This document shows, one piece after another, positions 1 to 8,357 of a DNA stretch of 64,000 bases (its first letter is position 1; each line of letters begins with the position of its first letter). A program made the translations under genes and the position numbers. Under the pieces are notes generated by a model. It was given only the letters and a program-made list of their open reading frames with translations, had not been told where the DNA came from and made no database searches. This DNA comes from Candidatus Zixiibacteriota bacterium (GTDB taxonomy: Bacteria; Zixibacteria; MSB-5A5; UM-FILTER-46-8): the NCBI GenBank assembly GCA_026983835.1, contig JALSTH010000009.1:1-64000 (forward strand). Reading direction: 5' to 3'.

Positions 1-675
1 CGGCGGATCGGAGTTGCAGCCACCATTCCAAGTGTCAACCCATTCATCTTCACAGTCGGGCTCGCCTTCGGGAATGCCATTTAACGGGCAGTCAACTACG
101 CAAGGTTCAGTAACGGTAACATCCAAAGTATAATCACCGGCATCTCCACCATAACCGTCAATTACGATATAATAGGTATTGCCTGTGGTTACGGGGACAT
201 TGTCGATCTGGGAGACATATGGATACGAGTAGTTCGGAGTGGTGCAATAGTCATCATTGCAGCCAACCAGATTACCGACCGAATTCTCATAGACATATAC
301 TTTGGTGTCATAAGCGGAACCGGTGCAAAGGCTGACATCGATGCCACCATCGTAATCAGCTACCCAAGAATAGACAACATCCGGCGAACCGGGAGCATCG
401 TACGGGCAGATCTCATCGTAATCATCGGTATAACCTACAGTGGTACCAGTATCGCTATACGGCAATGCGGTAATCGCGGTAGCATCACCGACGGTGTCTC
501 CACCCTGAAGGATTACATTGTGATCCGGCTTATTGATAGGACCCGAATACGGAGCCTTTACCGGAGAGACTTTGGAAAGGTTAACCGCATTGCTGGCGGT
601 CAAGGTAGCTGCAGAGGCAGCGCCAACAAAAATAAATAATGTGGCAATCAATAAAGTGATTGTTAGGTTCTTCAT
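1..675 (-). CDS. Secreted PPC-domain protein, N-terminal part (runs off window)
   Basis: The start ATG is at 675 and the frame stays open to base 1, giving 225 codons with no stop, so the C-terminus lies outside. Residues 1-22 form a signal peptide (MKNL, hydrophobic core, then ASA). Residues ~85-185 look like a bacterial pre-peptidase C-terminal (PPC) beta-sandwich: paired cysteines, YSW, aromatic strands and a DGYGGDAGDYTL end. A Cys- and acid-rich linker follows (CPLNGIPEGEPDCEDEW...GGCN), a style I associate with secreted proteins of FCB candidate phyla. Its own Shine-Dalgarno (GGAGG) sits unusually far, about 14 nt, from the ATG. The ATG overlaps the stop of a small upstream ORF. The function of the full protein cannot be told. 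Confidence 0.8.
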   Translation of the reverse strand, partial: MKNLTITLLIATLFIFVGAASAATLTASNAVNLSKVSPVKAPYSGPINKPDHNVILQGGDTVGDATAITALPYSDTGTTVGYTDDYDEICPYDAPGSPDVVYSWVADYDGGIDVSLCTGSAYDTKVYVYENSVGNLVGCNDDYCTTPNYSYPYVSQIDNVPVTTGNTYYIVIDGYGGDAGDYTLDVTVTEPCVVDCPLNGIPEGEPDCEDEWVDTWNGGCNSDPP

Positions 676-812
676 AATAAGTATAAATTCCTCCTTATTT
701 TTGTTAATTTTGAACCTTTAATTAAGGACAACGAAAAACTCACAACATCGGCATGACAATTCCTATTAAACGAACTTCGAGTATAGAAAGTTGTCACGCC
801 CGCTTGCTTCAT
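672..812 (-). CDS. Small ORF (46 aa) coupled to the PPC-domain protein
   Basis: An ATG at 812 follows a near-perfect Shine-Dalgarno (AAAGGAGGTGAG) at ideal spacing. The frame runs 46 residues, starting MKQAGVTTFYTRSS and ending KIRRNLYLL. Its TGA overlaps the next ATG as ATGA, the usual arrangement for translational coupling. The peptide has no signal sequence or recognisable domain. It could be a true small protein or a leader whose translation sets expression of the secreted protein. The strong ribosome site is the main evidence; the sequence itself is unfamiliar. Confidence 0.45.
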   Translation of the reverse strand: MKQAGVTTFYTRSSFNRNCHADVVSFSLSLIKGSKLTKIRRNLYLL

Positions 813-1004
813 ACTCACCTCCTTTAGTTGTGGGTTAATGGTTTTAGGTTTCATTCGTTTAGTAAAGTGAATTTTTTTGTATTAGCTTTTTTGATTAGAA
901 GACTTCCAAAGAAGTAAATATTTCACTTTTTTTAGTTCGCTATTGTTTAATTAACAATCATATTTTAGCGTTTTTAGAAGAAATTATTCTGAATTGTTAA
1001 ATAT

Positions 1005-1033
1005 AATATAATATACCAACAACTTTATGTCAA
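1005..1033 (-). promoter_or_regulatory. Predicted sigma70-type promoter (proximal)
   Basis: Read on the minus strand: TTGACA (1033-1028), 17 bp spacer, TATATT (1010-1005). It points towards the small ORF and the PPC-domain gene. Predicted by eye only. Confidence 0.5.
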
Positions 1034-1163
1034 GCCTTTTTATTATATTTTTTACTCTGAAAACTCATCCGTTTGCCACAGTTTTTAGTGAATTCAAGAA
1101 AAAACTTAAGAAAAACTGTTGAAGAAAAACTGGAATTATACTTAACTAATCCAATCTAGGCTT

Positions 1164-1191
1164 AAAATATATAATTTTTGTTTTTTGTCAA
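1164..1191 (-). promoter_or_regulatory. Predicted sigma70-type promoter (distal)
   Basis: Read on the minus strand: TTGACA (1191-1186), 16 bp spacer, TATTTT (1169-1164). It stands in tandem with the promoter ~160 bp further on and would give a long 5' leader to the small ORF and PPC-domain gene. Confidence 0.5.
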
Positions 1192-1341
1192 GGATTTTTT
1201 ATAATTTTTTTTAAAGAGCTTGGAGGAGTACGATTGGGAGGTGCTTTATGTGTGTGATCGAATTTGCGGGAAGCAAAAGCATATTTTGGAATAGATTTTA
1301 CTTGCTTATGAAACAGCGATTTGTTTTAATTGATGGAGTTC

Positions 1342-1428
1342 GGAGGGGTGGCCGAGCGGCTGAAGGCAGCTGCCTGCTAAGCAGTTGTAGGGTAACACCT
1401 ACCCTGGGTTCGAATCCCAGCCCCTCCG
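1342..1428 (+). tRNA. tRNA-Ser (anticodon GCT)
   Basis: The 7-bp acceptor stem GGAGGGG/CCCCTCC is followed by discriminator G. The anticodon loop CTGCTAA on a CTGC/GCAG stem gives anticodon GCT, reading AGC/AGU. A long variable arm (about 20 nt) marks a class II tRNA, as expected for serine, and the T loop is GGTTCGAATCC. CCA is not encoded. Confidence 0.96.
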
Positions 1429-1486
1429 TTTATTGGTTGATCAATGTCGGATACTCATATTTCTCCAATTTTATTTCCAAAAAATA

Positions 1487-1515
1487 TTGACTTATCTTTG
1501 AAAGATGATTATAAT
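1487..1515 (+). promoter_or_regulatory. Predicted promoter of the QmoC-like gene
   Basis: TTGACT (1487-1492), 17 bp spacer, TATAAT (1510-1515), about 110 bp upstream of the start codon at 1629. This is the best plus-strand promoter match nearby and implies that the QmoC-like gene is transcribed alone. Confidence 0.6.
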
Positions 1516-1628
1516 TTAAGACATTTAATTTAGCATTTGTTATGCGGCTCTTAAGCGGCATTTTTAATGAACCGACTTGTTAAATATTTCACAAACAGTT
1601 AACCGTTCTAATTCAGGAGAATAACGAT

Positions 1629-2783
1629 ATGATTGATAGGGAAGTGATTACTCCTGACGCTCAATTTATCCGCACCGTAAAAAAGGCGGGCGGGGATACT
1701 TTGAAAAAGTGCTATCAGTGCGCTACCTGTTCGGTGGTTTGCAAATTATCACCGAATAAACACCCATTTCCACGGAAGGAAATGCTTTGGGCTCAATGGG
1801 GACTTAAGGATAGATTGGTGAAAGATCCCGATGTATGGGCATGTTATCAATGCAATGACTGTAGCAAGCATTGTCCCCGAGGCGCTCGCCCCGGAGATGT
1901 TTTGGCTGGGATAAGAACCTATACTTACAGCAACTACTCATTCCCGAGATTTATGGGAAAAGCGCTTGCATCACCAAAAGCACTGCCCATACTCTTCTTG
2001 GTGCCTATCGTATTGCTTTTTGCTCTGATGTATTTATCCGCCCCGTTAAGTCCGGCGGGAGGTTTTTTATTTCTTCAAGCGGGGACTCCGATCGACTTTA
2101 ATTTATTTCTACCGCATCATATCACCGATGCCTTTTTCGTGGTCGGTAATATAATAATATTTCTTTTCGCTTTCGTCGGCTTTTGGCGATTTTGGAAAGA
2201 CTTGACCTCTACCAGCCTTAACGATGATTTTTCCTTTCGTAAGGGTTTGGTTCTAACCGCAAAAGAGATTTTATCCCATTCAAAGTTCAATAAATGTGAA
2301 ATGAATAAACCCAGAGCCGTAGCCCATTATTTGGTAATAGCGGGGTTTGTTTCCGCTTTTATCAGCACCGGGATGGTTTTCGTTTTGATTTTCATTCCCG
2401 ATTATATCCATCTTTCACCCCTTTGGAACTTGCCCCTTGAGCTTCCCAATCCTGTGAAGATATTCGGCGCTTTGGGGGGGATTGGGATTTTGGTTGGGAC
2501 TTTGTGGATGATTATTCGGAGGTGGAAAAACAGGGATGATGTGGGGGCGAACGGTTATGCCGACTATTTGTTTTTGTATATTATATTTTTCACCGGGCTT
2601 ACAGGTCTTTTATCGTGGCTTTTCCGCTGGCTTTCGGGTGTGCCTCTTTTGGCGTATATAACATATTTTTCACATTTGACATTTGTATTTTTCCTGCTTT
2701 GGTATATGCCTTATTCGAAATTCGCCCATATGATTTATCGAACGATGGCTTTGGTTTATCTGCGGGGTAAGGGTATAGAGTAA
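1629..2783 (+). CDS. QmoC-like 4Fe-4S / heme-membrane electron-transfer protein
   Basis: This 384-residue protein joins a soluble ferredoxin-like domain to a membrane domain. Two 4Fe-4S motifs are visible: C28-C31-C34-C38 and C72-C75-C78-C82, both CxxCxxCxxxC. About six hydrophobic segments follow between residues ~105 and 375, like the nitrate-reductase-gamma/HdrE membrane part. This HdrC+HdrE fusion layout is that of QmoC, the quinone-interacting subunit of the Qmo complex that exchanges electrons between the quinone pool and AprAB in sulfate reducers. There is no qmoA, qmoB or aprAB gene nearby, so the partner here is unknown; an HdrA-like protein elsewhere is possible. The ATG has a GGAG ribosome site. 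The gene stands alone between a tRNA and a bidirectional terminator. Confidence 0.82.
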   Translation: MIDREVITPDAQFIRTVKKAGGDTLKKCYQCATCSVVCKLSPNKHPFPRKEMLWAQWGLKDRLVKDPDVWACYQCNDCSKHCPRGARPGDVLAGIRTYTYSNYSFPRFMGKALASPKALPILFLVPIVLLFALMYLSAPLSPAGGFLFLQAGTPIDFNLFLPHHITDAFFVVGNIIIFLFAFVGFWRFWKDLTSTSLNDDFSFRKGLVLTAKEILSHSKFNKCEMNKPRAVAHYLVIAGFVSAFISTGMVFVLIFIPDYIHLSPLWNLPLELPNPVKIFGALGGIGILVGTLWMIIRRWKNRDDVGANGYADYLFLYIIFFTGLTGLLSWLFRWLSGVPLLAYITYFSHLTFVFFLLWYMPYSKFAHMIYRTMALVYLRGKGIE

Positions 2784-2810
2784 AGGAAACCTACCATATT
2801 TCAAACATAA

Positions 2811-2848
2811 AGAAAACGCCGAAATAAGCTTCGGCGTTTTCTCTTTTT
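2811..2848. terminator. Bidirectional rho-independent terminator
   Basis: A 12-bp perfect stem (GAAAACGCCGAA / TTCGGCGTTTTC, arms 2812-2823 and 2830-2841) has a 6-nt loop. A T-rich tail follows on the plus strand, and the A-rich left side gives a T-rich tail on the minus strand. It lies between the convergent QmoC-like and repeat-protein genes and should serve both. Confidence 0.85.
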
Positions 2849-2863
2849 CCTTCAATGGGGGGA

Positions 2864-5800
2864 TTATTTTATAAGGGTCATTTTACCGATATTAGTTTTA
2901 CCTCCGACATCAAGACGATAAAAATAAATACCAGCGGCGGCCGGATTTCCGTTCTCATCCGAGCCATCCCAAATAATGTTATGTATCCCCGCCGAATATT
3001 CCTTGTCCGCTAAATTTTTAATCAGCTGACCGGCGATATTGTAAATAGTGATCTTGACCTTATCATTTGAAGCCAGCGAGAATGAAATTGCTGTTTGGGG
3101 GTTGAACGGGTTAGGATAATTTCCCAAAAGCTGGGTAGTTGCGGGAATCTCCGTCGTATTATCCTCCGCACCTGTGGCTTCAAGCGAGATATCCAAATCG
3201 TAAGCATCGTTGAATGTAATCTCCACCGGTTCGGGGTATTGTCCCCCATCGTTGAAATCCTCGGCGCTTAGCTGATAGGTTCCGGGAAGCATATCGTAGA
3301 ATTCGAAGGAGCCATCTATATCGGCGGAGGTAATAAATTGATTCCCTTCATCATCAACCGCTTTTACAATAGCCCCGGGAACAACACCGCTACCGTTGAC
3401 CACTTCCCCTCCGATTCCGAGAAATCCGTCTCCCCAACCAGTCAAAGCGAAGTCGATATTATCGGCATTACAATAAATAGGGGTGGCATCGTGCCAATTA
3501 TCGGCATTCTCATAGAATTCGCCCTGATGATAACGGGCGTTGGCAAACACCCTGTAGGTGAAATCGGAAGGCAGAAAATCGAAGGAGTAGAAGCCATCAT
3601 CGTTGGTATAGGTGAAAACACGAATTGTCGGCGGTTCATCTTCGTTTATCGAGCCATAAGCGACGACACGAGCGAAGAGGGGCATCCCGTTTTGCTCATC
3701 CACAACCGTTCCGCTGATATGCCCGTCCCCCTCCTGCCTTCTGACAAGTTGGAAATCTATGCCATCCACCGAACCGCCATTCTCAACAAATACCTGCTCG
3801 CCATACGGCTGGGCATAATACCCGATAGCTGTAGATGTTAAATGATAGTTCCCCGGAATGAGACCTTCTAAAGTATAAGAGCCATCATCCGCCGAGCGAG
3901 TATGTGTAGCCCAGGGCCTGCCGATATGACGAGCGCAAACAATCGCATCAGCTATCGGTTCGCCGTTGTCCGCATCGACCACAACTCCGGATATATTCCC
4001 TAATTCCAACGGATCGAGGGAAATATCTATCCCTTCGGCGGGATTATCTTCAAAGACGCCGACCGAATCGGGATAAAAGGCTGGCAAAAACCCTTCTGCT
4101 TCGGCTTTCACACGGTAATAACCTTCCGGCAGGGAATCGAAAATATAATAGCCATCACGATGTGTTTCGGTTATCCTGTTGATCTGCGGGTTTTCGGTAT
4201 TGATAGCTATAACCCTCCCATGCCAGATAGGCGAGCCGTCAGCGGAGTTATATATATGACCCGATAAATATCCGGAGATTATCGGAGTTAGAATCAAATC
4301 GATCGGTCCGACTTCATTATCGGCGACCTCAATTGTATCCGGGAATATGCAGCCGTAGAAATTCGGTTTTTCGCCGATGATGACATATCTTCCGGGCATT
4401 AAACCGTTGATTCGATAATTCCCTTCAAGGTTGCTGAAAGTTTGACGCATAAAATGATGATGGGGATCGACCATCCTTGCGGTTATTCTTACATCGGGTA
4501 AGGGTTCGCCGTTATCGCCGTTTATCGTCCCGCCGAATATAGCTCCGCCCGGTTGTTGGTGAGGCATTAAACTAAAATCAATATGATCCGTCGGCTCACC
4601 ATCGGTAACCGCGAAGATATCCGCTTCTTCACGGTTCGGCTTGTGATCATACCACTGCCGCATAAAATGGCGGGCTTTCGCCATAGCGATATATTCCCCG
4701 GGAGGGACATCCATAAAATATTCGCCGTGCTCATTGGTAACCGCCCTGCCGACCGGGTGCTGTTCGTCGGGATGAAAAGCGAAAACCAGTGTATTGGCGA
4801 TTGGATGGTGTTCCGGTCCATCGGCGACGACCATCCCGATAAATCCGGTGTGATGTTCGCCCTCCGGAATCAAATCGAAATCTATTCCCTCTATATGTGA
4901 ATCAGGGGGAACACCCACTATATCCGCTTGTTCCCTCTCCGGTTGATGGTTAAACCATTGGGGACGGAACCCATCAGCCGCCGCCATAAATTGATAATCA
5001 CCCGGTTCCAAGAACTCGAATATATATCCGCCATTATCCCCGGCTACCGTTTCGGCGACGGGATCATCCATATCGGGATGGAACGCCAATACCAAAGCTC
5101 CGGATAACGGATTACCCTGCTCCCCTCGAACTACGCCGCTGACAGTGGCTGCGCCTTCGAAGGGTGGGAGTGTGAAGTTGATTCCTTCGATTACATCCCC
5201 GGGCTGAATTGCTATCGGGTCGGCTTCATCCCTCGTAGGTTTATGGTCGAACCATTGGGGATGAAATCCCTCATGATTCGCCTCCACAAAATAAACTCCG
5301 GGAGGTATATTATCGAATAAATAGGAACCTTCATCATTGGTTTCTACCACCATAATCGGTTCGGGATCAAATTCATTGAAGAGGGAGACAACGCTTCCCG
5401 GAAGTGGAGGATTGTCGCCCATATCAGCACGGACAACACCGGCGATAATCCCATAATCCGGCATTTCCATATGTTCGAGTAAGAAATCAATCCCATCGGC
5501 GACACCGTTCGGAGGAACTCCAACCGGTTGAGCGCCTTCCCTGTTGGGAGAGGACGGGAACCATTGAGGATAAAATCTATCAGCTCGCGCCATAACCAAA
5601 TAGTCGCCTGCAGGGAGATCCTGAAACAGATACGCTCCATCATCGCCACTTATAGTTACCCGAAACGGATGGTCCTCATTCGGGAGAAATAAAGCGACTT
5701 CCGCTCCGCCCAATGGGAATTGCTCCGGGTCGGGTGGGGCTATACCCCGAACGGTGCCGGCGAGCGCTCCCGTTTCCGGAGGATTACCGGGCGTCAAGTC

Positions 5801-6151
5801 GAAATGTAATATGGTCTCTCCTTGATGATGGATTTGCACGGGATCGGCATCGTTATAGGAGATTTTGTGATCGAACCACTGATTGAGGAAACCTTCCGCA
5901 TCGGCACGAAATTTGTACACGCCCGAGCCTAAATCCATAATGAATAAACCGTCATTACCGGTAATCGCAAAATCAATAAGATGATAACCGCAGGGTGAAA
6001 ATGCGGCTACCCTCGCACCGGCGATAGGCTCGCCATCGGAGTTGTGAACTGCTCCGCTGACAACAGCGGCGAATGCGGCATTGGCCGACATCAGAAAAAC
6101 GGATAGCACAATAATGCTGAACATTATCGGCACGACTTTTTTGATTCTCAT
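2864..6151 (-). CDS. Giant surface protein: carboxypeptidase-regulatory repeats with T9SS-type C-terminal sorting domain
   Basis: This 1095-residue secreted protein has a signal peptide at residues 1-29 (ending AFA). The body is about eleven tandem beta-sandwich units of the CarboxypepD_reg/Cna-B-like kind, each with a 'SG.V....G.P..GA.V' opening and a 'G.Y.F..L.PG.Y...A.A.GF..QW' end. The first five also carry a conserved W-[FY]-x-H/S-x-P-x-R-E-x-A-D tail. The last ~85 residues are a FlgD-like sorting domain (YPNPFNPQTAISFSL, then GIYFYRLDVGG), typical of proteins exported by type IX secretion and fixed at the surface. It probably acts in adhesion or carbohydrate/surface binding, but no catalytic domain is visible. 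The ATG follows GAGGAGG. It is a monocistronic gene ending at a shared hairpin. Confidence 0.85.
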   Translation of the reverse strand: MRIKKVVPIMFSIIVLSVFLMSANAAFAAVVSGAVHNSDGEPIAGARVAAFSPCGYHLIDFAITGNDGLFIMDLGSGVYKFRADAEGFLNQWFDHKISYNDADPVQIHHQGETILHFDLTPGNPPETGALAGTVRGIAPPDPEQFPLGGAEVALFLPNEDHPFRVTISGDDGAYLFQDLPAGDYLVMARADRFYPQWFPSSPNREGAQPVGVPPNGVADGIDFLLEHMEMPDYGIIAGVVRADMGDNPPLPGSVVSLFNEFDPEPIMVVETNDEGSYLFDNIPPGVYFVEANHEGFHPQWFDHKPTRDEADPIAIQPGDVIEGINFTLPPFEGAATVSGVVRGEQGNPLSGALVLAFHPDMDDPVAETVAGDNGGYIFEFLEPGDYQFMAAADGFRPQWFNHQPEREQADIVGVPPDSHIEGIDFDLIPEGEHHTGFIGMVVADGPEHHPIANTLVFAFHPDEQHPVGRAVTNEHGEYFMDVPPGEYIAMAKARHFMRQWYDHKPNREEADIFAVTDGEPTDHIDFSLMPHQQPGGAIFGGTINGDNGEPLPDVRITARMVDPHHHFMRQTFSNLEGNYRINGLMPGRYVIIGEKPNFYGCIFPDTIEVADNEVGPIDLILTPIISGYLSGHIYNSADGSPIWHGRVIAINTENPQINRITETHRDGYYIFDSLPEGYYRVKAEAEGFLPAFYPDSVGVFEDNPAEGIDISLDPLELGNISGVVVDADNGEPIADAIVCARHIGRPWATHTRSADDGSYTLEGLIPGNYHLTSTAIGYYAQPYGEQVFVENGGSVDGIDFQLVRRQEGDGHISGTVVDEQNGMPLFARVVAYGSINEDEPPTIRVFTYTNDDGFYSFDFLPSDFTYRVFANARYHQGEFYENADNWHDATPIYCNADNIDFALTGWGDGFLGIGGEVVNGSGVVPGAIVKAVDDEGNQFITSADIDGSFEFYDMLPGTYQLSAEDFNDGGQYPEPVEITFNDAYDLDISLEATGAEDNTTEIPATTQLLGNYPNPFNPQTAISFSLASNDKVKITIYNIAGQLIKNLADKEYSAGIHNIIWDGSDENGNPAAAGIYFYRLDVGGKTNIGKMTLIK

Positions 6152-6320
6152 AAATCCTCCTCGATTTTTGGGGTTTATTTTGTCCTTTGTTTGTTAAGTC
6201 GTCAATTTGACCCGAATGTGAATAAAAAGGTTTAATCTTCCGCAAATTAATTGAAATAAGCAGGACCATTGGGATAATACCTCGGAGTTTTTATATTTAT
6301 GAGCATAAAGCATCTAATTA

Positions 6321-6551
6321 ATGGAAAAGTTTTTTGACCGATATTATTTTATAATGGATATCCTTTTGAAGATATTTCTATTCATAATATTTCAAGTAAT
6401 TGTGGGTTTTTTAATTGGGATGTTTCTTCATCGAAGCGGGGAAACATATCCAATTTATAAACCAAATTGCAGACCTGTATCAAAAGAATCGGAAAATAAA
6501 TATACCGATGAACCGAAGATTTCGATTGAAACCCCAATTAGAAAATTGTAG
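6321..6551 (+). CDS. Possible small single-pass membrane protein
   Basis: A 76-codon frame has one strong hydrophobic segment (residues ~13-36) followed by a polar C-terminal tail rich in Pro, Glu and Lys. That looks like a small bitopic membrane protein, and a second ATG at 6354 could also serve as start. Neither start has a convincing ribosome site and no family is recognised, so this may be a chance frame in the gap before the tRNA pair. Confidence 0.3.
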   Translation: MEKFFDRYYFIMDILLKIFLFIIFQVIVGFLIGMFLHRSGETYPIYKPNCRPVSKESENKYTDEPKISIETPIRKL

Positions 6552-6616
6552 AAACGAATTCCCGAATTGGCATAATTAATTATTGTTATTCTTTACAACC
6601 TTCATTAAAATTTTTA

Positions 6617-6644
6617 TTGACTTATCGGGTGTAATGATTAATTT
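6617..6644 (+). promoter_or_regulatory. Predicted promoter of the tRNA-His/tRNA-Glu pair
   Basis: TTGACT (6617-6622), 16 bp spacer, TAATTT (6639-6644), ending 33 bp before the tRNA-His 5' end. The spacing suits a short tRNA precursor leader. Confidence 0.5.
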
Positions 6645-6677
6645 AGGATTTTGATGCTGAGCTTTAAGAAATGTTAT

Positions 6678-6752
6678 GGTGGGTGTAGCTCAGTTGGTTA
6701 GAGCACTAGGTTGTGGCCCTGGGGGCCGTGGGTTCGAGTCCCATCACCCACC
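6678..6752 (+). tRNA. tRNA-His (anticodon GTG)
   Basis: Acceptor stem GTGGGTG/CACCCAC is extended by the extra G at -1 (6678) facing discriminator C, the histidine identity pair. The anticodon stem CTAGG/CCTGG carries loop TTGTGGC, anticodon GTG. T loop is GGTTCGAGTCC. CCA is not fully encoded. Confidence 0.95.
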
Positions 6753-6820
6753 CATTATTATATTAAATAGGTTGCTTACGGTTTAGTTGCCTATATAATT
6801 GTATAACACTTAAAACAATC

Positions 6821-6893
6821 GTCCCCATCGTCTAGTGGCCTAGGACATCGCCCTTTCACGGCGAAAGCACGGGTTCGACTCCCGTTGGGGACG
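6821..6893 (+). tRNA. tRNA-Glu (anticodon TTC)
   Basis: Acceptor stem GTCCCCA/TGGGGAC with discriminator G. Anticodon loop CTTTCAC on a TCGCC/GGCGA stem gives TTC. T loop is GGTTCGACTCC. A run of seven T residues right after the 3' end may help end transcription of the His-Glu pair. Confidence 0.95.
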
Positions 6894-6971
6894 CTTTTTT
6901 TATCCCCTTGTTTTACAACAAGATAACCTCTAATATTTTGAACCTCATACGCTTAAGAAAAGCTCATAAAT

Positions 6972-6999
6972 AAAAACCGAGGACAAAAGACCTCGGCTT
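6972..6999 (-). terminator. Rho-independent terminator of the esterase operon
   Basis: The stem CCGAGG/CCTCGG (6977-6982 and 6991-6996) is followed on the minus strand by a run of T residues. It lies ~30 bp beyond the esterase stop codon at 7028. Confidence 0.7.
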
Positions 7000-7027
7000 C
7001 TATTATAAATGGAAGGAATCGGGCTTT

Positions 7028-8338
7028 CTATTGGAAATTCTGCGAATGGAATTTCAAGACTTCCCTCAATCTCTGGGTGATAAAATTGGAATGCATCGCC
7101 GGATTCCCGGAATATCCCGAATAAACATAATATTTATGCGGGACCCCAAGAGTCGTCAATTTCGCATCAAAAGCATCGTTATGAGCCTTCAGATTAAGCT
7201 CGTCATTGTCACCGCAATCCATATAAATTGCCGTATTGTTGGCAATTAAATTGGATGCATAAGTATCCAGCAATGTGTAGCAATCCTGTGCCAACCATTT
7301 GCTCCAAATGGTCGCATCCAAAGTGGGGTTGGTAAAGAAAGTCCAATTAAACGGCAGATTTATACTGAGCTGTATAAGGTTATTGTCCTCTTTGATAGTT
7401 ATGGGTAAGCCTACCCAATACGAAGAGTCGGTATCATCGAAATGGAACGGCGAAAATGACGCACCCATCGAGATCATCATAGTGGTCAATTTTTTACTTT
7501 GAGAGGGCAACATATTATGGAATAGCGCCTCATTATAAGTGTCCGAACTATCTGCGCTTAAGCCGTTTTCCGCAAGCACATAAGGAATGAGACCGATGAG
7601 GCTGTCGAACGCCAGAGGTCCGGACATCGAGGAAATAGAGCCATAGATATCTGTATGTTTCATACCGATTTTCATAGCACCATAACCGCCCATAGAATGG
7701 CCGCCTATTCCTGTGTGGCTAACATCGGTATAGATGTTGTAATCCTGCTTAATTTCGCGGCGCAATTGTTCCACAATTAGGTTTTCATAAAGACCGCCGA
7801 AATAACGGACGACATCGTTGGTATCGGTTACCGCCGTTGATTCGATGGGATTACCTTCCTCATCGAAACCGGTGTAATTGAAATATAAAGTATCGATAAC
7901 ATTTTCCTCGACACCGAATGAATCGGTATCGCAATACCATCCCCCACCCAATTCGCTGGAGGCATCGATGGTTGCAATTATCATCGGCTTGATTTCACCT
8001 TTTGATATCATCTCATCCGCAATCGAGTTCAAGCCGAAGAGGTCGGTGAAATAGTCCTGATCGCCACCGAATCCATGCAGGAGGTATAATACGGGATACT
8101 TCGTCGTCGTATCGCTTGGATCGTATCCGGGTGGAGTATAGACGGATAATTCACGGAATGTGTTGTTTCCCATATAATTAAACCAAAACGATGCCGTATC
8201 GTTAAAGGATGATTCATATTCCAATCCGTGCAACACTGTCAATTGAGTCGGATTTTTCCTTTTACTGCACGATGAGTTGAGGATTGTTATCCCGAACACC
8301 AAGGTGAGTACTGCGACTATCTTAAATATCTTCAACAT
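7028..8338 (-). CDS. Lipoprotein esterase of the EstA/FrmB (antigen 85-like) alpha/beta-hydrolase family
   Basis: 436 residues. The N-terminus has a hydrophobic signal ending in LNSSC, so Cys24 is a likely lipidation site. The hydrolase fold shows the oxyanion loop YLLHGFGG, the nucleophile elbow GGHSMGGYGAM (Ser in GHSMG), a late Asp in YMDCGDND, and a C-terminal His in AMHSNF as probable triad member. The family includes S-formylglutathione hydrolase, feruloyl esterases and mycolyltransferases; substrate cannot be read from sequence. It is the last gene of a minus-strand operon with the FadL-like channel 20 bp upstream. That suggests surface hydrolysis of an ester whose product enters through the channel; this link is inference. 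Confidence 0.8.
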   Translation of the reverse strand: MLKIFKIVAVLTLVFGITILNSSCSKRKNPTQLTVLHGLEYESSFNDTASFWFNYMGNNTFRELSVYTPPGYDPSDTTTKYPVLYLLHGFGGDQDYFTDLFGLNSIADEMISKGEIKPMIIATIDASSELGGGWYCDTDSFGVEENVIDTLYFNYTGFDEEGNPIESTAVTDTNDVVRYFGGLYENLIVEQLRREIKQDYNIYTDVSHTGIGGHSMGGYGAMKIGMKHTDIYGSISSMSGPLAFDSLIGLIPYVLAENGLSADSSDTYNEALFHNMLPSQSKKLTTMMISMGASFSPFHFDDTDSSYWVGLPITIKEDNNLIQLSINLPFNWTFFTNPTLDATIWSKWLAQDCYTLLDTYASNLIANNTAIYMDCGDNDELNLKAHNDAFDAKLTTLGVPHKYYVYSGYSGNPAMHSNFITQRLREVLKFHSQNFQ

Positions 8339-8357
8339 AATCTAAATTCCCTCCTGA

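Larger units (their letters stand above)
813..1341. other. AT-rich intergenic region
   Basis: This stretch between the minus-strand small ORF and tRNA-Ser holds the two tandem minus-strand promoters and long A/T runs. I see no supported gene; an open frame that crosses the tRNA is taken as chance. No clear plus-strand promoter for the tRNA was found. Confidence 0.6.

Noticed and set aside
1248-1490. 80-codon plus-strand frame
   Set aside because: It reads straight through tRNA-Ser, and its composition reflects the tRNA sequence; a chance frame.
3338-3841. 167-codon frame antisense to the giant repeat protein
   Set aside because: The opposite strand has a signal peptide, repeats and a sorting domain. 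This frame has no ribosome site or domain and is a shadow of repeated coding sequence.
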